A DNA stretch of 64,000 nucleotides, from NCBI RefSeq assembly GCF_026013525.1, contig NZ_JAPDRA010000001.1:656949-720948 (forward strand), given 5' to 3'. The translations under genes and the position numbers were made by a program. Positions within the stretch are counted from its first letter, which is position 1. Each line of letters starts with the position of its first letter. The notes below the pieces were generated by a model that was given only the letters and a program-made list of their open reading frames with translations, did not search any database and was not told where the DNA came from. This document shows positions 18,381 through 27,467 of the stretch, piece by piece. The DNA is from Sphingomonas canadensis. GTDB lineage: Bacteria > Pseudomonadota > Alphaproteobacteria > Sphingomonadales > Sphingomonadaceae.

Positions 18381-20408
18381 ATGACTCCGACCAAACTGCT
18401 CCTCGGTCAGATTCTTCTCGTCTTCGCGATCGTGATCGCGGGGATCTGGTTCGCGACGCAGTGGGCGGCGGCGCAGCTCGCGTATCAGCCCGAGCTCGGG
18501 CCGGCATGGTTCACGTTGCTCGACCGGCCGATCTATCGGCCCTGGGCGATCTTCCCCTGGTGGTACCACTTCGACGCCTATGCGCCGCACGTGTTCGATC
18601 GTGCCGGCGCCATCGCGGGTGCGAGCGGCTTCGTCGGCTGCGGAACCGCGATCGCCGGGTCGCTGTGGCGCGCGCGGCAGCGCCGGAATGTCACGACCTA
18701 CGGCTCGGCACGCTGGGCGACACCCCGTGAAATCGAGCGGGCCGGCCTCTTCCGCGACACGGGCGTATTCCTCGGGCGCTCGAGCGCGCGCTATCTGCGC
18801 CACAGCGGTCCCGAGCACGTCATGGCGTTCGCGCCGACCCGCTCGGGCAAGGGCGTCGGGCTGGTCGTGCCGACCTTGCTCGGCTGGACGGGCTCGGCCG
18901 TCATCCACGACATCAAGGGCGAGAACTGGCAGCTGACCGCGGGCTGGCGCGCGCGCTTCTCGCACTGCCTGCTCTTCAATCCGACCGACGCGCGCTCGGC
19001 CTGCTACAATCCGCTGCTCGAAGTTCGCCGCGGCGCATGCGAGGTCCGCGACGTCCAGAACATCGCAGACATCCTCGTCGATCCCGAGGGCGCGCTCGAG
19101 CGGCGCAACCATTGGGAGAAGACCAGCCACTCGCTGCTCGTCGGCGCGATCCTCCACATCCTCTATTCCGAGGAGGAGAAGACGCTCGCGCGCGTCGCGA
19201 CCTTCCTCTCCGATCCGCAGCGCTCGTTCGCGGCGACGCTGCGGGTGATGATGACCACCAATCATCTCGGGACCGGCGACGGCCCCCAAGTCCATCCCGT
19301 GGTCGCGAGCGCCGCGCGCGAGCTCCTCAACAAGTCCGACAACGAGCGCTCGGGCGTGCTCTCGACCGCGATGAGCTTCCTCGGGCTCTACCGTGACCCG
19401 ACCGTCGCGGCCGTCACGTCGCGCTCCGACTGGCGCGTCGCCGACCTCGTCTCCGCCAAAGCCCCGGTCTCGCTCTATCTGGTCGTACCGCCCTCGGACA
19501 TCAGCCGTACGAAACCGCTGATCCGGCTCGTGCTCAACCAGATCGGGCGCCGGCTGACCGAGGATCTGCCCAGCGCGGGCGCGCCCAAGCGGCAGCTGCT
19601 GCTGATGCTCGACGAGTTCCCGGCGCTCGGGCGCCTCGACTTCTTCGAGACAAGCCTCGCCTTCCTCGCCGGCTATGGCGTGCGCGCCTTCCTGATCGCC
19701 CAGAGCCTCAACCAGATCGAGAAGGCGTACGGCGAGCACAATGCGATCCTCGACAATTGTCACGTCCGTATCGCGTTCGCGACCAACGACGAGCGCACCG
19801 CCAAGCGCATCTCCGACGCGCTCGGCACCGCGACCGAGCAGCGCGCGATGCGCAACTATGCCGGTCACCGGCTCGCGCCCTGGCTCGCGCACGTCATGGT
19901 CAGCCGGCAGGAGACCGCGCGTGCGCTGCTGACGCCGGGCGAAGTGATGCAGCTGCCGGCGCATGAGGAGCTGGTGCTCATGTCGGGCACGCCGCCGATC
20001 CGCGCGAACAAGCTCCGCTACTACGAGGATCGCACTTTCACCGAGCGGGTGGTCTCGCCGCCGGTGCTGGCGAGCGGCGGCTTTGCCGACCGTCCGGCAC
20101 CGCGCGGCGACGACTGGTCCGAGCGCAAGGCCGAGGTCGATGCACGCCTCGCCGTCGCCAACGATGCCGAGCCCGACGCGTCCGCCTCCGGAGGGCGCGA
20201 CCAGGAACGCCATCCGGGCATCGAGCAGCCGTTGCCCGCTCCCGAACCCGCCGCGGTGCCTGATCCGCTGGGGCTCGGCGACGAGGACGGGGACACCGCC
20301 TCGGACCAGCGCGCGATGGATCAGGCGCGCGCCACGGGTGTCGCGCGCGCGGTCTATGCGATCGACGCCGACCCGCGGCACGGCCACGACCTGGTGCTGG
20401 GGGACTGA
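18381..20408 (+). CDS. traG: conjugal transfer coupling protein TraG/VirD4
   Basis: 675-residue type IV coupling protein, the ATPase that brings relaxase-bound DNA to the mating channel. Seen: two N-terminal hydrophobic segments (about residues 8-28 and 70-95), the TraG signature VTTYGSARWATPREIE, Walker A FAPTRSGKGVGLVVP near 150, and Walker B LLMLDEFPALGRLDFFE near 410, followed by LIAQSLNQIEKAYG. ATG 18381 follows a GGAGG ribosome site. The last 80 residues are acidic and low in complexity. It is the first gene of the trb cluster. No relaxase gene is visible in the window. Confidence 0.93.
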   Translation: MTPTKLLLGQILLVFAIVIAGIWFATQWAAAQLAYQPELGPAWFTLLDRPIYRPWAIFPWWYHFDAYAPHVFDRAGAIAGASGFVGCGTAIAGSLWRARQRRNVTTYGSARWATPREIERAGLFRDTGVFLGRSSARYLRHSGPEHVMAFAPTRSGKGVGLVVPTLLGWTGSAVIHDIKGENWQLTAGWRARFSHCLLFNPTDARSACYNPLLEVRRGACEVRDVQNIADILVDPEGALERRNHWEKTSHSLLVGAILHILYSEEEKTLARVATFLSDPQRSFAATLRVMMTTNHLGTGDGPQVHPVVASAARELLNKSDNERSGVLSTAMSFLGLYRDPTVAAVTSRSDWRVADLVSAKAPVSLYLVVPPSDISRTKPLIRLVLNQIGRRLTEDLPSAGAPKRQLLLMLDEFPALGRLDFFETSLAFLAGYGVRAFLIAQSLNQIEKAYGEHNAILDNCHVRIAFATNDERTAKRISDALGTATEQRAMRNYAGHRLAPWLAHVMVSRQETARALLTPGEVMQLPAHEELVLMSGTPPIRANKLRYYEDRTFTERVVSPPVLASGGFADRPAPRGDDWSERKAEVDARLAVANDAEPDASASGGRDQERHPGIEQPLPAPEPAAVPDPLGLGDEDGDTASDQRAMDQARATGVARAVYAIDADPRHGHDLVLGD

Positions 20409-20411
20409 GCG

Positions 20412-20816
20412 ATGCCGCAGAAGGTCCGCTACCAGCTCTTCGTCCCGCTCTCGCTGAGCGAGCGGCTCGAGGCGCTCGCCGCCAAGCCCGGCGCGACGCG
20501 CTCGGCGCTCCTCGCGCAGGCGCTCGAGTCCTGGCTCGACCGCCGCGGCACTTCCGAACTCGACGAGCGGTTCGGGGTCCGGCTCGACCGCATCTCCTCA
20601 AGCCTCGCGCGGATCGAGCGCGGGCAGGAGATCCTACTCGAATCGCTCGCGCTGTTCATCCGCTACGAACTCGCGATCCACGCGCCGCTCGCCGAGAACG
20701 ACCATGCCGGCCGCGCACTCGCGCGCGAGCGGTTCGAGGCCTTCGTCAGCCAGGTCGGCCGCCAGCTCGCCGCCGGCAAGCGCACCCTCGCGCCGGCCAC
20801 GGAGAGCGAGCGATGA
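20412..20816 (+). CDS. CopG-like ribbon-helix-helix protein
   Basis: 134-residue protein. The N-terminal ~45 residues (VRYQLFVPLSLSERLEALA, then TRSALLAQALESWLD) fit a ribbon-helix-helix DNA-binding domain; the rest is helical. A CopG-type gene between traG and trbB is usual in alphaproteobacterial and betaproteobacterial trb clusters, where it may regulate transfer or assist the coupling protein. It starts 4 bases after traG and overlaps the next gene as ATGA. Confidence 0.8.
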   Translation: MPQKVRYQLFVPLSLSERLEALAAKPGATRSALLAQALESWLDRRGTSELDERFGVRLDRISSSLARIERGQEILLESLALFIRYELAIHAPLAENDHAGRALARERFEAFVSQVGRQLAAGKRTLAPATESER

Positions 20817-21682
20817 GCGGCGCGCTCTCCGCCGACCGGCAGCGCGCGATGCTGCGGACCGCGATGGGCCCGGCGATCGCCGCCGCGCTCAGTGATCCGC
20901 TGGTGGTCGAAGTGATGGTCAACCCCGACGGCGCGCTCCGGCTCGACCGGCTCGGCGAAGGGCGGACCGACACCGGCGTCCGGCTCGACCCCGCCCAGGT
21001 CGAGCGTATCATCCGGCTCGTCGCGAGCCACGCGCGCACCGAGGTGCATGGCGGCGCGCCGATCCTCTCGGCCGAGCTACCACCGCATGGGCAAGGCGCA
21101 GGCGAACGCTTCGAGGGCGTGCTCCCGCCGGTCGCGCTCGCTCCCTGTTTCTCGATCCGCAAGCCGGCCGCGCGCATCTACGGGCTCTTCCTCGACCATC
21201 CGCTGTTCGCGCAGCGCATCCGCGAGTGGCTCAAGACGCTGCGCAAAAAGAACGTCGCCGTGCTGTTCGCGACCCAGAGCCTCGCCGACATCGCCGCGAG
21301 CACCATCGCGCCCGCGATCATCGAGAGCTGCCCCCAGCGCATACTGCTCCCCAACGACCGCGCGATCGAACCGCAGAGCCGGCAAGCCTATGAGCGGTTC
21401 GGCCTCAACGAGCGCCAGATCGAGCTCGTCAGCCGCGCGACTCCCAAGCGCCACTATTACCTCCAGTCGGCGCGCGGCAACCGCCTGTTCGAGCTGGGGC
21501 TCGGTCCGATTGCGCTGGCGCTGTGCGGCGCTTCTGATCCCGCCTCGCAGGCGCGGATCGACGCGATCCTTGGCCAACACGGCGCCCACGACTTCGCTGC
21601 CCGCTTCCTCGAATCCGCCGGCCTCGACTGGGCAGCGCCGCTCCTGGCCGGCTTCCCGCAACCCCCCTCGTCCCCGGAGTAA
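20813..21682 (+). CDS. TrbB-TrbE fusion left by an internal deletion
   Basis: 289-residue hybrid. Residues 1 to about 121 match the N-terminal domain of TrbB (the VirB11-like ATPase), up to FSIRKPA. Residues from about 124 (FLDHPLFAQRIREWLKTL, FATQSLADIA, ESCPQRILLPN) match the C-terminal end of TrbE (the VirB4-like ATPase). The frame is kept across the junction near 21173-21185. Lost are the TrbB Walker A and motor domain, all of trbC and trbD, and most of TrbE with its Walker motifs. Neither ATPase can be functional, so the mating channel should be dead. A translated but non-functional remnant is the simplest reading. Confidence 0.85.
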   Translation: MSGALSADRQRAMLRTAMGPAIAAALSDPLVVEVMVNPDGALRLDRLGEGRTDTGVRLDPAQVERIIRLVASHARTEVHGGAPILSAELPPHGQGAGERFEGVLPPVALAPCFSIRKPAARIYGLFLDHPLFAQRIREWLKTLRKKNVAVLFATQSLADIAASTIAPAIIESCPQRILLPNDRAIEPQSRQAYERFGLNERQIELVSRATPKRHYYLQSARGNRLFELGLGPIALALCGASDPASQARIDAILGQHGAHDFAARFLESAGLDWAAPLLAGFPQPPSSPE

Positions 21683-21688
21683 CCCGTG

Positions 21689-22426
21689 ATGCGTACCTGC
21701 TCGTTCAAGAAGTTCCTGCTCGCCTCGGCGCTCGGCATCGCCTGCACTGCGGTCGCCACGCCTGCCTCGGCGCAGATCAGCGTGTTCGATCCCACCAACT
21801 ATTCGCAGAACCTGCTCTCCGCCGCGCGCGCACTCGAGCAGATCAACAACCAGATCCAGTCGCTCCAGAACGAAGCCGCCATGCTCCAGAACATGGCCAA
21901 GAACTTGAAGCCGACCGACTTCCCGCAGCTCCAGGCATTGACCGAGCGGCTGAAGCAGATCGACCAGCTGATGGCGCGTGCGCAGGCGGTCGACTTCCGC
22001 GTCGACAGCATCGACGACCAGCTCCGCAAGCTGTTCCCGCAGGGCTTCGACCAAGCGCTGACGTCGAACGCGCAAGTCCAGGCCGCCAAGGCCCGCCTCG
22101 ACGCACAGATGGCCGCCTATCAGCAGACGATGCGCGTGCAGGCGCAGGTGGTCGAGAACGTCCGCGCCGATGTCGAAACGCTGAACGCGATCACCGCGCG
22201 CAGCCAGGGCGCCGAAGGCGCGCTTCAGGTCGGTCAGGCGACTAACCAGCTGCTCGCGCTCCTCGCCAAGCAGCAGCTCCAGATCCAGAACCTGATGGCG
22301 GCGCAATACCGCGCCGAAGCGATCGAAGCCGCGCGGCGCGCCAAGGCCGAGGCAGACGCGCGCGCCGCCACCAAGAAGTTCCTCGGCTCCGGCAGCGCCT
22401 ACACGTCCCAGCCCCCGGGCAACTAG
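21689..22426 (+). CDS. trbJ: conjugal transfer protein TrbJ
   Basis: 245-residue exported protein of the TrbJ (VirB5-like) family, thought to be a minor pilus component. The N-terminus has a signal peptide ending ASAQ near residue 28, and the mature part begins with the typical FDPTNYSQNLLSAARALEQ block followed by long Gln- and Ala-rich helices likely to form coiled coils. The start is taken at ATG 21689; a GTG directly before it (21686) would add one residue. Order after the trbB-trbE remnant is as expected for this cluster. Confidence 0.88.
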   Translation: MRTCSFKKFLLASALGIACTAVATPASAQISVFDPTNYSQNLLSAARALEQINNQIQSLQNEAAMLQNMAKNLKPTDFPQLQALTERLKQIDQLMARAQAVDFRVDSIDDQLRKLFPQGFDQALTSNAQVQAAKARLDAQMAAYQQTMRVQAQVVENVRADVETLNAITARSQGAEGALQVGQATNQLLALLAKQQLQIQNLMAAQYRAEAIEAARRAKAEADARAATKKFLGSGSAYTSQPPGN

Positions 22427-22545
22427 GCGCGGCCGACCGGCGGCGGCGTGCTTTCGCCTCGCGCGCCGCCGCCCGCCGCGGGGCGTCCCGCCGCTCCCCT
22501 CGGGGCGCCCCGCGGCATCCCAGCTCGATCAAGGACACGCGACAC

Positions 22546-23844
22546 GTGAACGACCTCAACGTCATCGACCGGTTCATGGCCGACTTCATCCGCTACATCG
22601 ACAGCGGGTTCGGCCTGCTGGGGCCCGACGTCGCCTTCCTGACGACGACCCTGATTGGCATCGACATCACGCTCGCCGGGCTGTTCTGGGCGATGGGCGG
22701 CGACCAGGACGTGCTCGGCCGCCTCCTCAAGAAGATCCTCTATGTCGGCGCCTTCGCCTTCATCCTGAGCAGCTTCCCGACGCTCGCCGACATCATCTTC
22801 CGCTCCTTCGCGCAGGCCGGCCTGACCGCCGGCGGCGGCACGCTTTCGCCCGACGAGCTGCTCAAGCCCGGTCGGCTCGCCGGCACCGGCTTCTCCGCCG
22901 CCTGGCCGCTGCTCGAACAGGCGTCGGACATGATGGGGTTCGTCAGCTTCTTCGACAATTTCCTGACGATCGCGGTGCTGCTGTTCGCCTGGGCGATCGT
23001 GATCGTCGCCTTCTTCATCCTCGCGGTGCAGATGTTCGTGACGATCCTCGAATTCAAGCTAACCACGCTCGCGGGCTTCATCCTCGTGCCGTTCGCGCTG
23101 TGGAACCGCACCAGCTTCCTCGCCGAGCGCGTGCTCGGCAACGTCGTGAGCTCGGGCATCAAGGTGATGGTGCTGGCCGTGATCGTCGGCATCGGCGCCA
23201 ATTTCTTCGCCGAATTCACGTCCGCGCTCCAAGGCCAGGAGCCCGACATCGGCCAGGCGATGAGCCTGGTGCTCGCCGCGCTCTCGCTGTTCGGCCTCGG
23301 CATCTTCGGCCCCGGCATCGCGTCGGGCCTGGTGTCGGGCGCGCCGCAGCTCGGCGCCGGCGCGGCGGTCGGCACCGTCGCAGGCACCGCCGGCATGACG
23401 ATGCTGGCCGGTGGCGCGGCGGTCGCGGGGGCGCGGGCGCTCGGTGGCGCAGCGCTCGGCTCGGTGCGCGCCGGGACCGCCATGGGATCGGCCGCGTCGA
23501 CTGCCTACCGGCTCGGCCGCGAGACCGCGGCTGAGCCCAGCGTCGCAGCAGGCCTGAGCGGCGTCGCGCGGGCGGCCGGCAATGCGGCGCGAAGCCGCGC
23601 ATCCAGCGCGCTGGGCTTAAGCGAAGCCGTGGAGAGCGGGCGGACCGCAGCATGGAATGCGCTCAACGACACCGCTCCCGCTTCGGCTGCGCCCGCTGCT
23701 GCGGGCGGCATGCCCGGCTGGGCGCGTCAGATGCGCGAGCAGCAGAGCGCGCGCCATCACCGGCAGATCGCGCTGCACACCCTCAGGGGCGCCGACCGCG
23801 GCGGCGCCGCCGCCATTCCCGACATTAAGGAAAGGGACGATTGA
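22546..23844 (+). CDS. trbL: conjugal transfer membrane protein TrbL
   Basis: 432-residue polytopic inner-membrane protein of the TrbL/VirB6 family, part of the channel base. Start at GTG 22546. Several hydrophobic segments are visible between about residues 30 and 310 (VAFLTTTLIGIDITLAGLF, ILYVGAFAFIL, IAVLLFAWAIVIVAFFIL and others). The segment from about 255 is Gly- and Ala-rich, and the tail is basic and polar. A trbK-like entry-exclusion gene, often found just upstream, is not seen in the 119-base gap, which holds only GC-rich self-complementary sequence. Confidence 0.88.
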   Translation: MNDLNVIDRFMADFIRYIDSGFGLLGPDVAFLTTTLIGIDITLAGLFWAMGGDQDVLGRLLKKILYVGAFAFILSSFPTLADIIFRSFAQAGLTAGGGTLSPDELLKPGRLAGTGFSAAWPLLEQASDMMGFVSFFDNFLTIAVLLFAWAIVIVAFFILAVQMFVTILEFKLTTLAGFILVPFALWNRTSFLAERVLGNVVSSGIKVMVLAVIVGIGANFFAEFTSALQGQEPDIGQAMSLVLAALSLFGLGIFGPGIASGLVSGAPQLGAGAAVGTVAGTAGMTMLAGGAAVAGARALGGAALGSVRAGTAMGSAASTAYRLGRETAAEPSVAAGLSGVARAAGNAARSRASSALGLSEAVESGRTAAWNALNDTAPASAAPAAAGGMPGWARQMREQQSARHHRQIALHTLRGADRGGAAAIPDIKERDD

Positions 23845-23847
23845 GCC

Positions 23848-24651
23848 ATGATCTTCAAACGCAGCGTCCAGCGCTACGGACGCACCCCCGAACCCGAGAC
23901 ACCCTTCCAGCGCGCGGGGCAATTGTGGGACGAACGCATCGGCTCCGCACGCGTCCAGGCGCGCAACTGGCGGCTGATGGCGTTCGGCAGCCTCGCGCTC
24001 GCCGGGAGCTTCGCCGGCGCGCTCTGCTGGCAGTCGCTCCAGAGCCGCGTCGTCCCCTATGTCGTTGAAGTCGACAAGCTCGGCGAACCGCGCGCGGTGA
24101 ACGAGGCCGACAGGGCCTACCGGCCCACCGATCCGCAGGTCGCGTGGCACCTCGCGCGCTTCGTCACCAGCGTCCGCTCGGTATCGCTCGACCCGGTGCT
24201 GATGCGCCGCGACTGGCTTGCGGCCTATGACTTCGCGACCGAGCGCGGCGCGCGTTTTCTCGACCAATATGCCCGCGCGGCGCAGCCCTTCGCGCGCATC
24301 GGCGAGCGCACCGTCTCGGTCCAGGTGACGAGCGTCGTGCGCGCGTCCGACCGCTCGTTCCAGGTCAAATGGACCGAGAGCGCGTTCGAGCGAGGATCGC
24401 CCGCCGGAAGCGCGCGCTGGACCGCGATCCTGACGGTCGTGGTCCGGCCCCCGGCCAGCGCCGACGTGCTGCGCAAGAATCCGCTCGGCGTCTATGTCGA
24501 CGCAGTCGACTGGAGCCGCGAGCTCGACGCGCCGGCGCCCCAGCCCTCCGCGCCGCCTTCGCAACCGCCCGCAAACCTGCCGCTCGGATCGCCGCTCGAC
24601 CCGAACCTCGGCGCCACTCCCGCTCCCGCCCCGATGGAGAATCCGTCATGA
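23848..24651 (+). CDS. trbF: conjugal transfer protein TrbF
   Basis: 267-residue VirB8-like protein of the mating channel. It has one membrane segment (about residues 45-66, LMAFGSLALAGSFAGALCW) and a periplasmic NTF2-like domain with VPYVVEVDKLGEPRAV and the W-T-E-S strand (QVKWTESAFE). The last 40 residues are Pro-rich. It starts 4 bases after trbL. Confidence 0.9.
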   Translation: MIFKRSVQRYGRTPEPETPFQRAGQLWDERIGSARVQARNWRLMAFGSLALAGSFAGALCWQSLQSRVVPYVVEVDKLGEPRAVNEADRAYRPTDPQVAWHLARFVTSVRSVSLDPVLMRRDWLAAYDFATERGARFLDQYARAAQPFARIGERTVSVQVTSVVRASDRSFQVKWTESAFERGSPAGSARWTAILTVVVRPPASADVLRKNPLGVYVDAVDWSRELDAPAPQPSAPPSQPPANLPLGSPLDPNLGATPAPAPMENPS

Positions 24652-25595
24652 GATATGTGCCCCATTTCTGCGCGCCGTTTGTGCTGCCTATGCTGCTCGG
24701 CGCAGCGCCGCTCCAGCAGTCGGCGGCATCACTCGCACCAGCCCCGGCGCAATCCCGCCAGGAGGCCGGCGCCGCCGTTCCGAAAGCGGCACCGCCGCGT
24801 GCTGCGGCGCGCCCTGCGCCCAAGCGCCGCGCGGCGCGTCCGGGCGCCGCGCGCGTCGCCGCCGCCAATGCCGCGGCGGTTCGCGAGCCGGTCCGCGAGA
24901 ATTACGTCAATGCGATGCAGGTCTATCCGTTCAGCGACGGGGCGATCTACCAAGTCTATGCCGCGCCCGAGCGCGTCACCGACATCGCGCTTCAGCCGGG
25001 CGAGACGCTGGTCGCGGTCGCGGCGGGCGATACCGCGCGCTGGGTGATCGGCGACACCAGCAGCGGCAGCGGCGCCGAGCGGCGCACGCACGTGCTGGTC
25101 AAGCCCTTCTCGAGCGGGCTCGCCACAAACCTCGTCATTACCACCGACCGTCGCAGCTACCATCTCTCGCTGACGAGCACGCGCGGCGCGGCGATGGCGA
25201 GCCTGTCATGGACCTATCCCGCCGACGCGCTGATCGCACTCCAGCGCTCGACTGCCGAAGCGGACGCCGCCGCACCGGTCGCGCAGGGCTTGGCGGTCGA
25301 CCAGCTCCGGTTCGACTATACGATCAGCGGCGACAAGCCCGACTGGCGTCCGCTGCGCGCCTTCGACGACGGGCGGCAGACCTTCATCGAATTCCCCGAG
25401 AGCATCGCTGTCGGCGAGGCCCCGCCGCTGTTCGCGATCGGCGCCGAAGGCGATGCCCAGCTCGTCAACTACCGCGTCCGCGGCCGCTTCTACATCGTCG
25501 ATCGACTGTTCGACCGCGCCGAGCTCCGCCTCGGCACGAAGAAGCAGAAGGTTGTACGGATCGTGCGCGGCACGAAGCGGGGGAGGCGGTCGTGA
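24648..25595 (+). CDS. trbG: conjugal transfer protein TrbG (VirB9-like)
   Basis: 315-residue exported protein of the TrbG/VirB9 family, a subunit of the outer-membrane core complex. The start is ATG 24648, overlapping trbF by 4 bases; longer upstream frames are shadows of trbF. Seen: signal peptide (first ~25 residues), Pro/Ala-rich linker, then VYAAPERVTDIALQPGETL and the C-terminal domain with TFIEFPES and VNYRVRGRFYIVDRLFDRA, which are typical of the family. It overlaps trbI by 4 bases. Confidence 0.9.
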   Translation: MRYVPHFCAPFVLPMLLGAAPLQQSAASLAPAPAQSRQEAGAAVPKAAPPRAAARPAPKRRAARPGAARVAAANAAAVREPVRENYVNAMQVYPFSDGAIYQVYAAPERVTDIALQPGETLVAVAAGDTARWVIGDTSSGSGAERRTHVLVKPFSSGLATNLVITTDRRSYHLSLTSTRGAAMASLSWTYPADALIALQRSTAEADAAAPVAQGLAVDQLRFDYTISGDKPDWRPLRAFDDGRQTFIEFPESIAVGEAPPLFAIGAEGDAQLVNYRVRGRFYIVDRLFDRAELRLGTKKQKVVRIVRGTKRGRRS

Positions 25596-26794
25596 GCGAG
25601 CTTCCCGAAGCCGCGGCGGCGCCCAAGGCCGACCCCGAGACGCTAGTGATCCGGGCGCAGCCGGCGCGCGCGATCCGCTTCCGGCGCGGCGTCATCATCG
25701 CCGCCGCGGCGATCGCGTCGCTGGCGCTGATGGTGATCGCCTGGATGGCGCTTAAGCCGGTGAGCTTCAGCGGCGCCGGCGCCCCGGAGGAGCGGGTCCG
25801 CACCGACAATCGCGCGCCGGCGGACACATTGAGCGGGCTGCCTTCCTCCTATGGGGACGCACCCCGGCTCGGTCCGCCGCTTCCCGGCGACCTCGGCAAG
25901 CCCATCCTCGACCACCAGCGCGCGATGGCCGCGGAGGGCTCGCCGGCGCCCCAAGCGCAGGACACCACCGAGCATGACCGCCGCCTCGCCGAGGCCAAGG
26001 CTGCGCGCGAATCCCCACTACTCGCGGCGACGGGCGCGCGATCGGCGGCCTCCGGTGCAGCCCAAGGCACGGCCCCGATTCCGGCGAACACCGCGCCCGC
26101 TCCGCCTACGGACGGCGACCGCGTTGCGCTCGATCCCGCCCGCGATCCCAATGCGCAGCAGCGCAAGATCGACTTCGCGTCGGGCCGCGACACCGGCGCC
26201 GCGGTCAATCCGCATCGCCTCGAGGTGCCCGCATCGCCCTACATGCTGTCCGCCGGCAGCGTGATCGCGGCGAGCCTCATCACCGGCATCCGCTCCGACC
26301 TGCCCGGGCTGGTGACCGCGCAGGTGACGGAAAACGCCTTCGACAGCGCCACCGGCCGCATCCTGCTCATTCCACAGGGCGCGCGGCTGATCGGCACTTA
26401 CGACAGCGTCATCGCCTATGGCCAATCGCGCGCGCTCGTCGTGTGGCAGCGAATCGTCCTGCCCGACGGTGCCTCGATCCGGATCGACAACGTGCCGGCG
26501 ACCGACCCGTCCGGCTACACCGGACTTGCCGACAAGGTGGATTTCCACACTTGGTCGCTGCTCAAGGGCATCGCGCTTTCGACGGTGCTCGGCGTCACGC
26601 CCGAGCTCGCGCTGTCGGGCGGGGGCGACCTCGTCGATGCGATCCGTCGCTCGAGCCAGGACAATGTCGCGCGTGCCGGCGACCAGATCACCCAGCGCAA
26701 CCTCCAGGTCCAGCCGACCATCACGATCCGGCCCGGCGCGCCGGTGCGGCTCGTCGTCCACAAGGATCTCATCCTCGCGCCATGGCGCGGTTAG
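25592..26794 (+). CDS. trbI: conjugal transfer protein TrbI (VirB10-like)
   Basis: 400-residue VirB10-like protein that spans the envelope. Start at GTG 25592, overlapping the trbG stop. One inner-membrane segment (about 30-50, VIIAAAAIASLALMVIAW), a Pro/Ala-rich periplasmic linker, then the VirB10 core: SPYMLSAGSVIAASLITGI, LIPQGARLIGTYDSVI, VLPDGASIRIDNVPATD, ending with RLVVHKDLIL. Intact, unlike the trbB-E part. Confidence 0.92.
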   Translation: MSELPEAAAAPKADPETLVIRAQPARAIRFRRGVIIAAAAIASLALMVIAWMALKPVSFSGAGAPEERVRTDNRAPADTLSGLPSSYGDAPRLGPPLPGDLGKPILDHQRAMAAEGSPAPQAQDTTEHDRRLAEAKAARESPLLAATGARSAASGAAQGTAPIPANTAPAPPTDGDRVALDPARDPNAQQRKIDFASGRDTGAAVNPHRLEVPASPYMLSAGSVIAASLITGIRSDLPGLVTAQVTENAFDSATGRILLIPQGARLIGTYDSVIAYGQSRALVVWQRIVLPDGASIRIDNVPATDPSGYTGLADKVDFHTWSLLKGIALSTVLGVTPELALSGGGDLVDAIRRSSQDNVARAGDQITQRNLQVQPTITIRPGAPVRLVVHKDLILAPWRG

Positions 26795-26804
26795 GAGCCA
26801 TTCA

Positions 26805-27023
26805 ATGCCTGAATTGAAACTGGCGAAGCTTCCCGATCGGACGCCGGTCAAGCTGGCGATCATCGTTACGCCTGATCTGCATCAGATGCTGCAGGACTAT
26901 GCCGCACTCTATGCCGAGACGTATGGCCGCGAAGAACCGGTTGCAGAGCTCGTCCCCGCAATGCTCGCGGCGTTTCTCGAGAGCGACCGCAGCTTTGTTC
27001 GCGCTCGATCGCCTGGGAAATGA
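26805..27023 (+). CDS. DUF2274 family protein
   Basis: 72-residue protein with the DUF2274 pattern (LKLAKLPDRTPVKLAI, then LHQMLQDYAALYAE and LVPAMLAAFLESDR). These small proteins regularly follow trbI in alphaproteobacterial integrative elements; their function is unknown. It lies 10 bases after trbI and overlaps the next gene as ATGA. Confidence 0.8.
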   Translation: MPELKLAKLPDRTPVKLAIIVTPDLHQMLQDYAALYAETYGREEPVAELVPAMLAAFLESDRSFVRARSPGK

Positions 27024-27241
27024 GCACCGAGAGCGATGCGCCGGAGCGCTTCGTCAAGCTCGACGAAGTCAAGCACCGTGTCGGCCTGGGCAAGTCGATG
27101 ATCTATCGTCTGATTGCGGAAGGGAAGTTCCCGGCGCCGTACAAGCTGTCGCCCTTTGCCTCGCGCTGGAGCGATCGTGAGATCGCCGCCTGGATCGATG
27201 ACGTGAAGGACGGGTTCGAGGGAAAGCGCAGGAAAGTCTGA
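27020..27241 (+). CDS. AlpA-family helix-turn-helix regulator
   Basis: 73-residue AlpA/MerR-like winged-helix protein: RFVKLDEVKHRVGLGKSMIY, then LIAEGKFPAPYKL and WSDREIAAWI. AlpA-like proteins act as excisionases or activators of integrase genes in mobile elements. It is the last gene of the trb transcript before two hairpins. Confidence 0.85.
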   Translation: MSTESDAPERFVKLDEVKHRVGLGKSMIYRLIAEGKFPAPYKLSPFASRWSDREIAAWIDDVKDGFEGKRRKV

Positions 27242-27294
27242 CTAATGCCCGAAAAGCGCATTTCGTTTTCGGACATTCTGATGGACTCGGGCGG

Positions 27295-27354
27295 GGAGGG
27301 GCGCGCCACCCGCAGACGCGCCCCTCCAATTCGGCCGGCCTATGACTGCCGGCC
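27295..27354. terminator. two tandem GC-rich hairpins between convergent operons
   Basis: The first hairpin has an 11-bp perfect stem, GGAGGGGCGCG (27295-27305) with CGCGCCCCTCC (27317-27327). The second has a 7-bp perfect stem, GGCCGGC (27333-27339) with GCCGGCC (27348-27354). They lie between the end of the trb cluster and the end of the leftward parB/recombinase operon and could stop transcription from both sides, although no T-run follows. The rest of 27242-27467 holds no convincing gene. Confidence 0.55.
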
Positions 27355-27467
27355 TAGCGGGCTCCGTGCGGGTTCGCCGCCATTCCCGCCACCGCGCTTG
27401 ATCCGCCCCATCGTGCGGCGTCTCCCGCGGTCCCCGCGCTTATCGGGTCCGGGTCCCCATCGTCACC

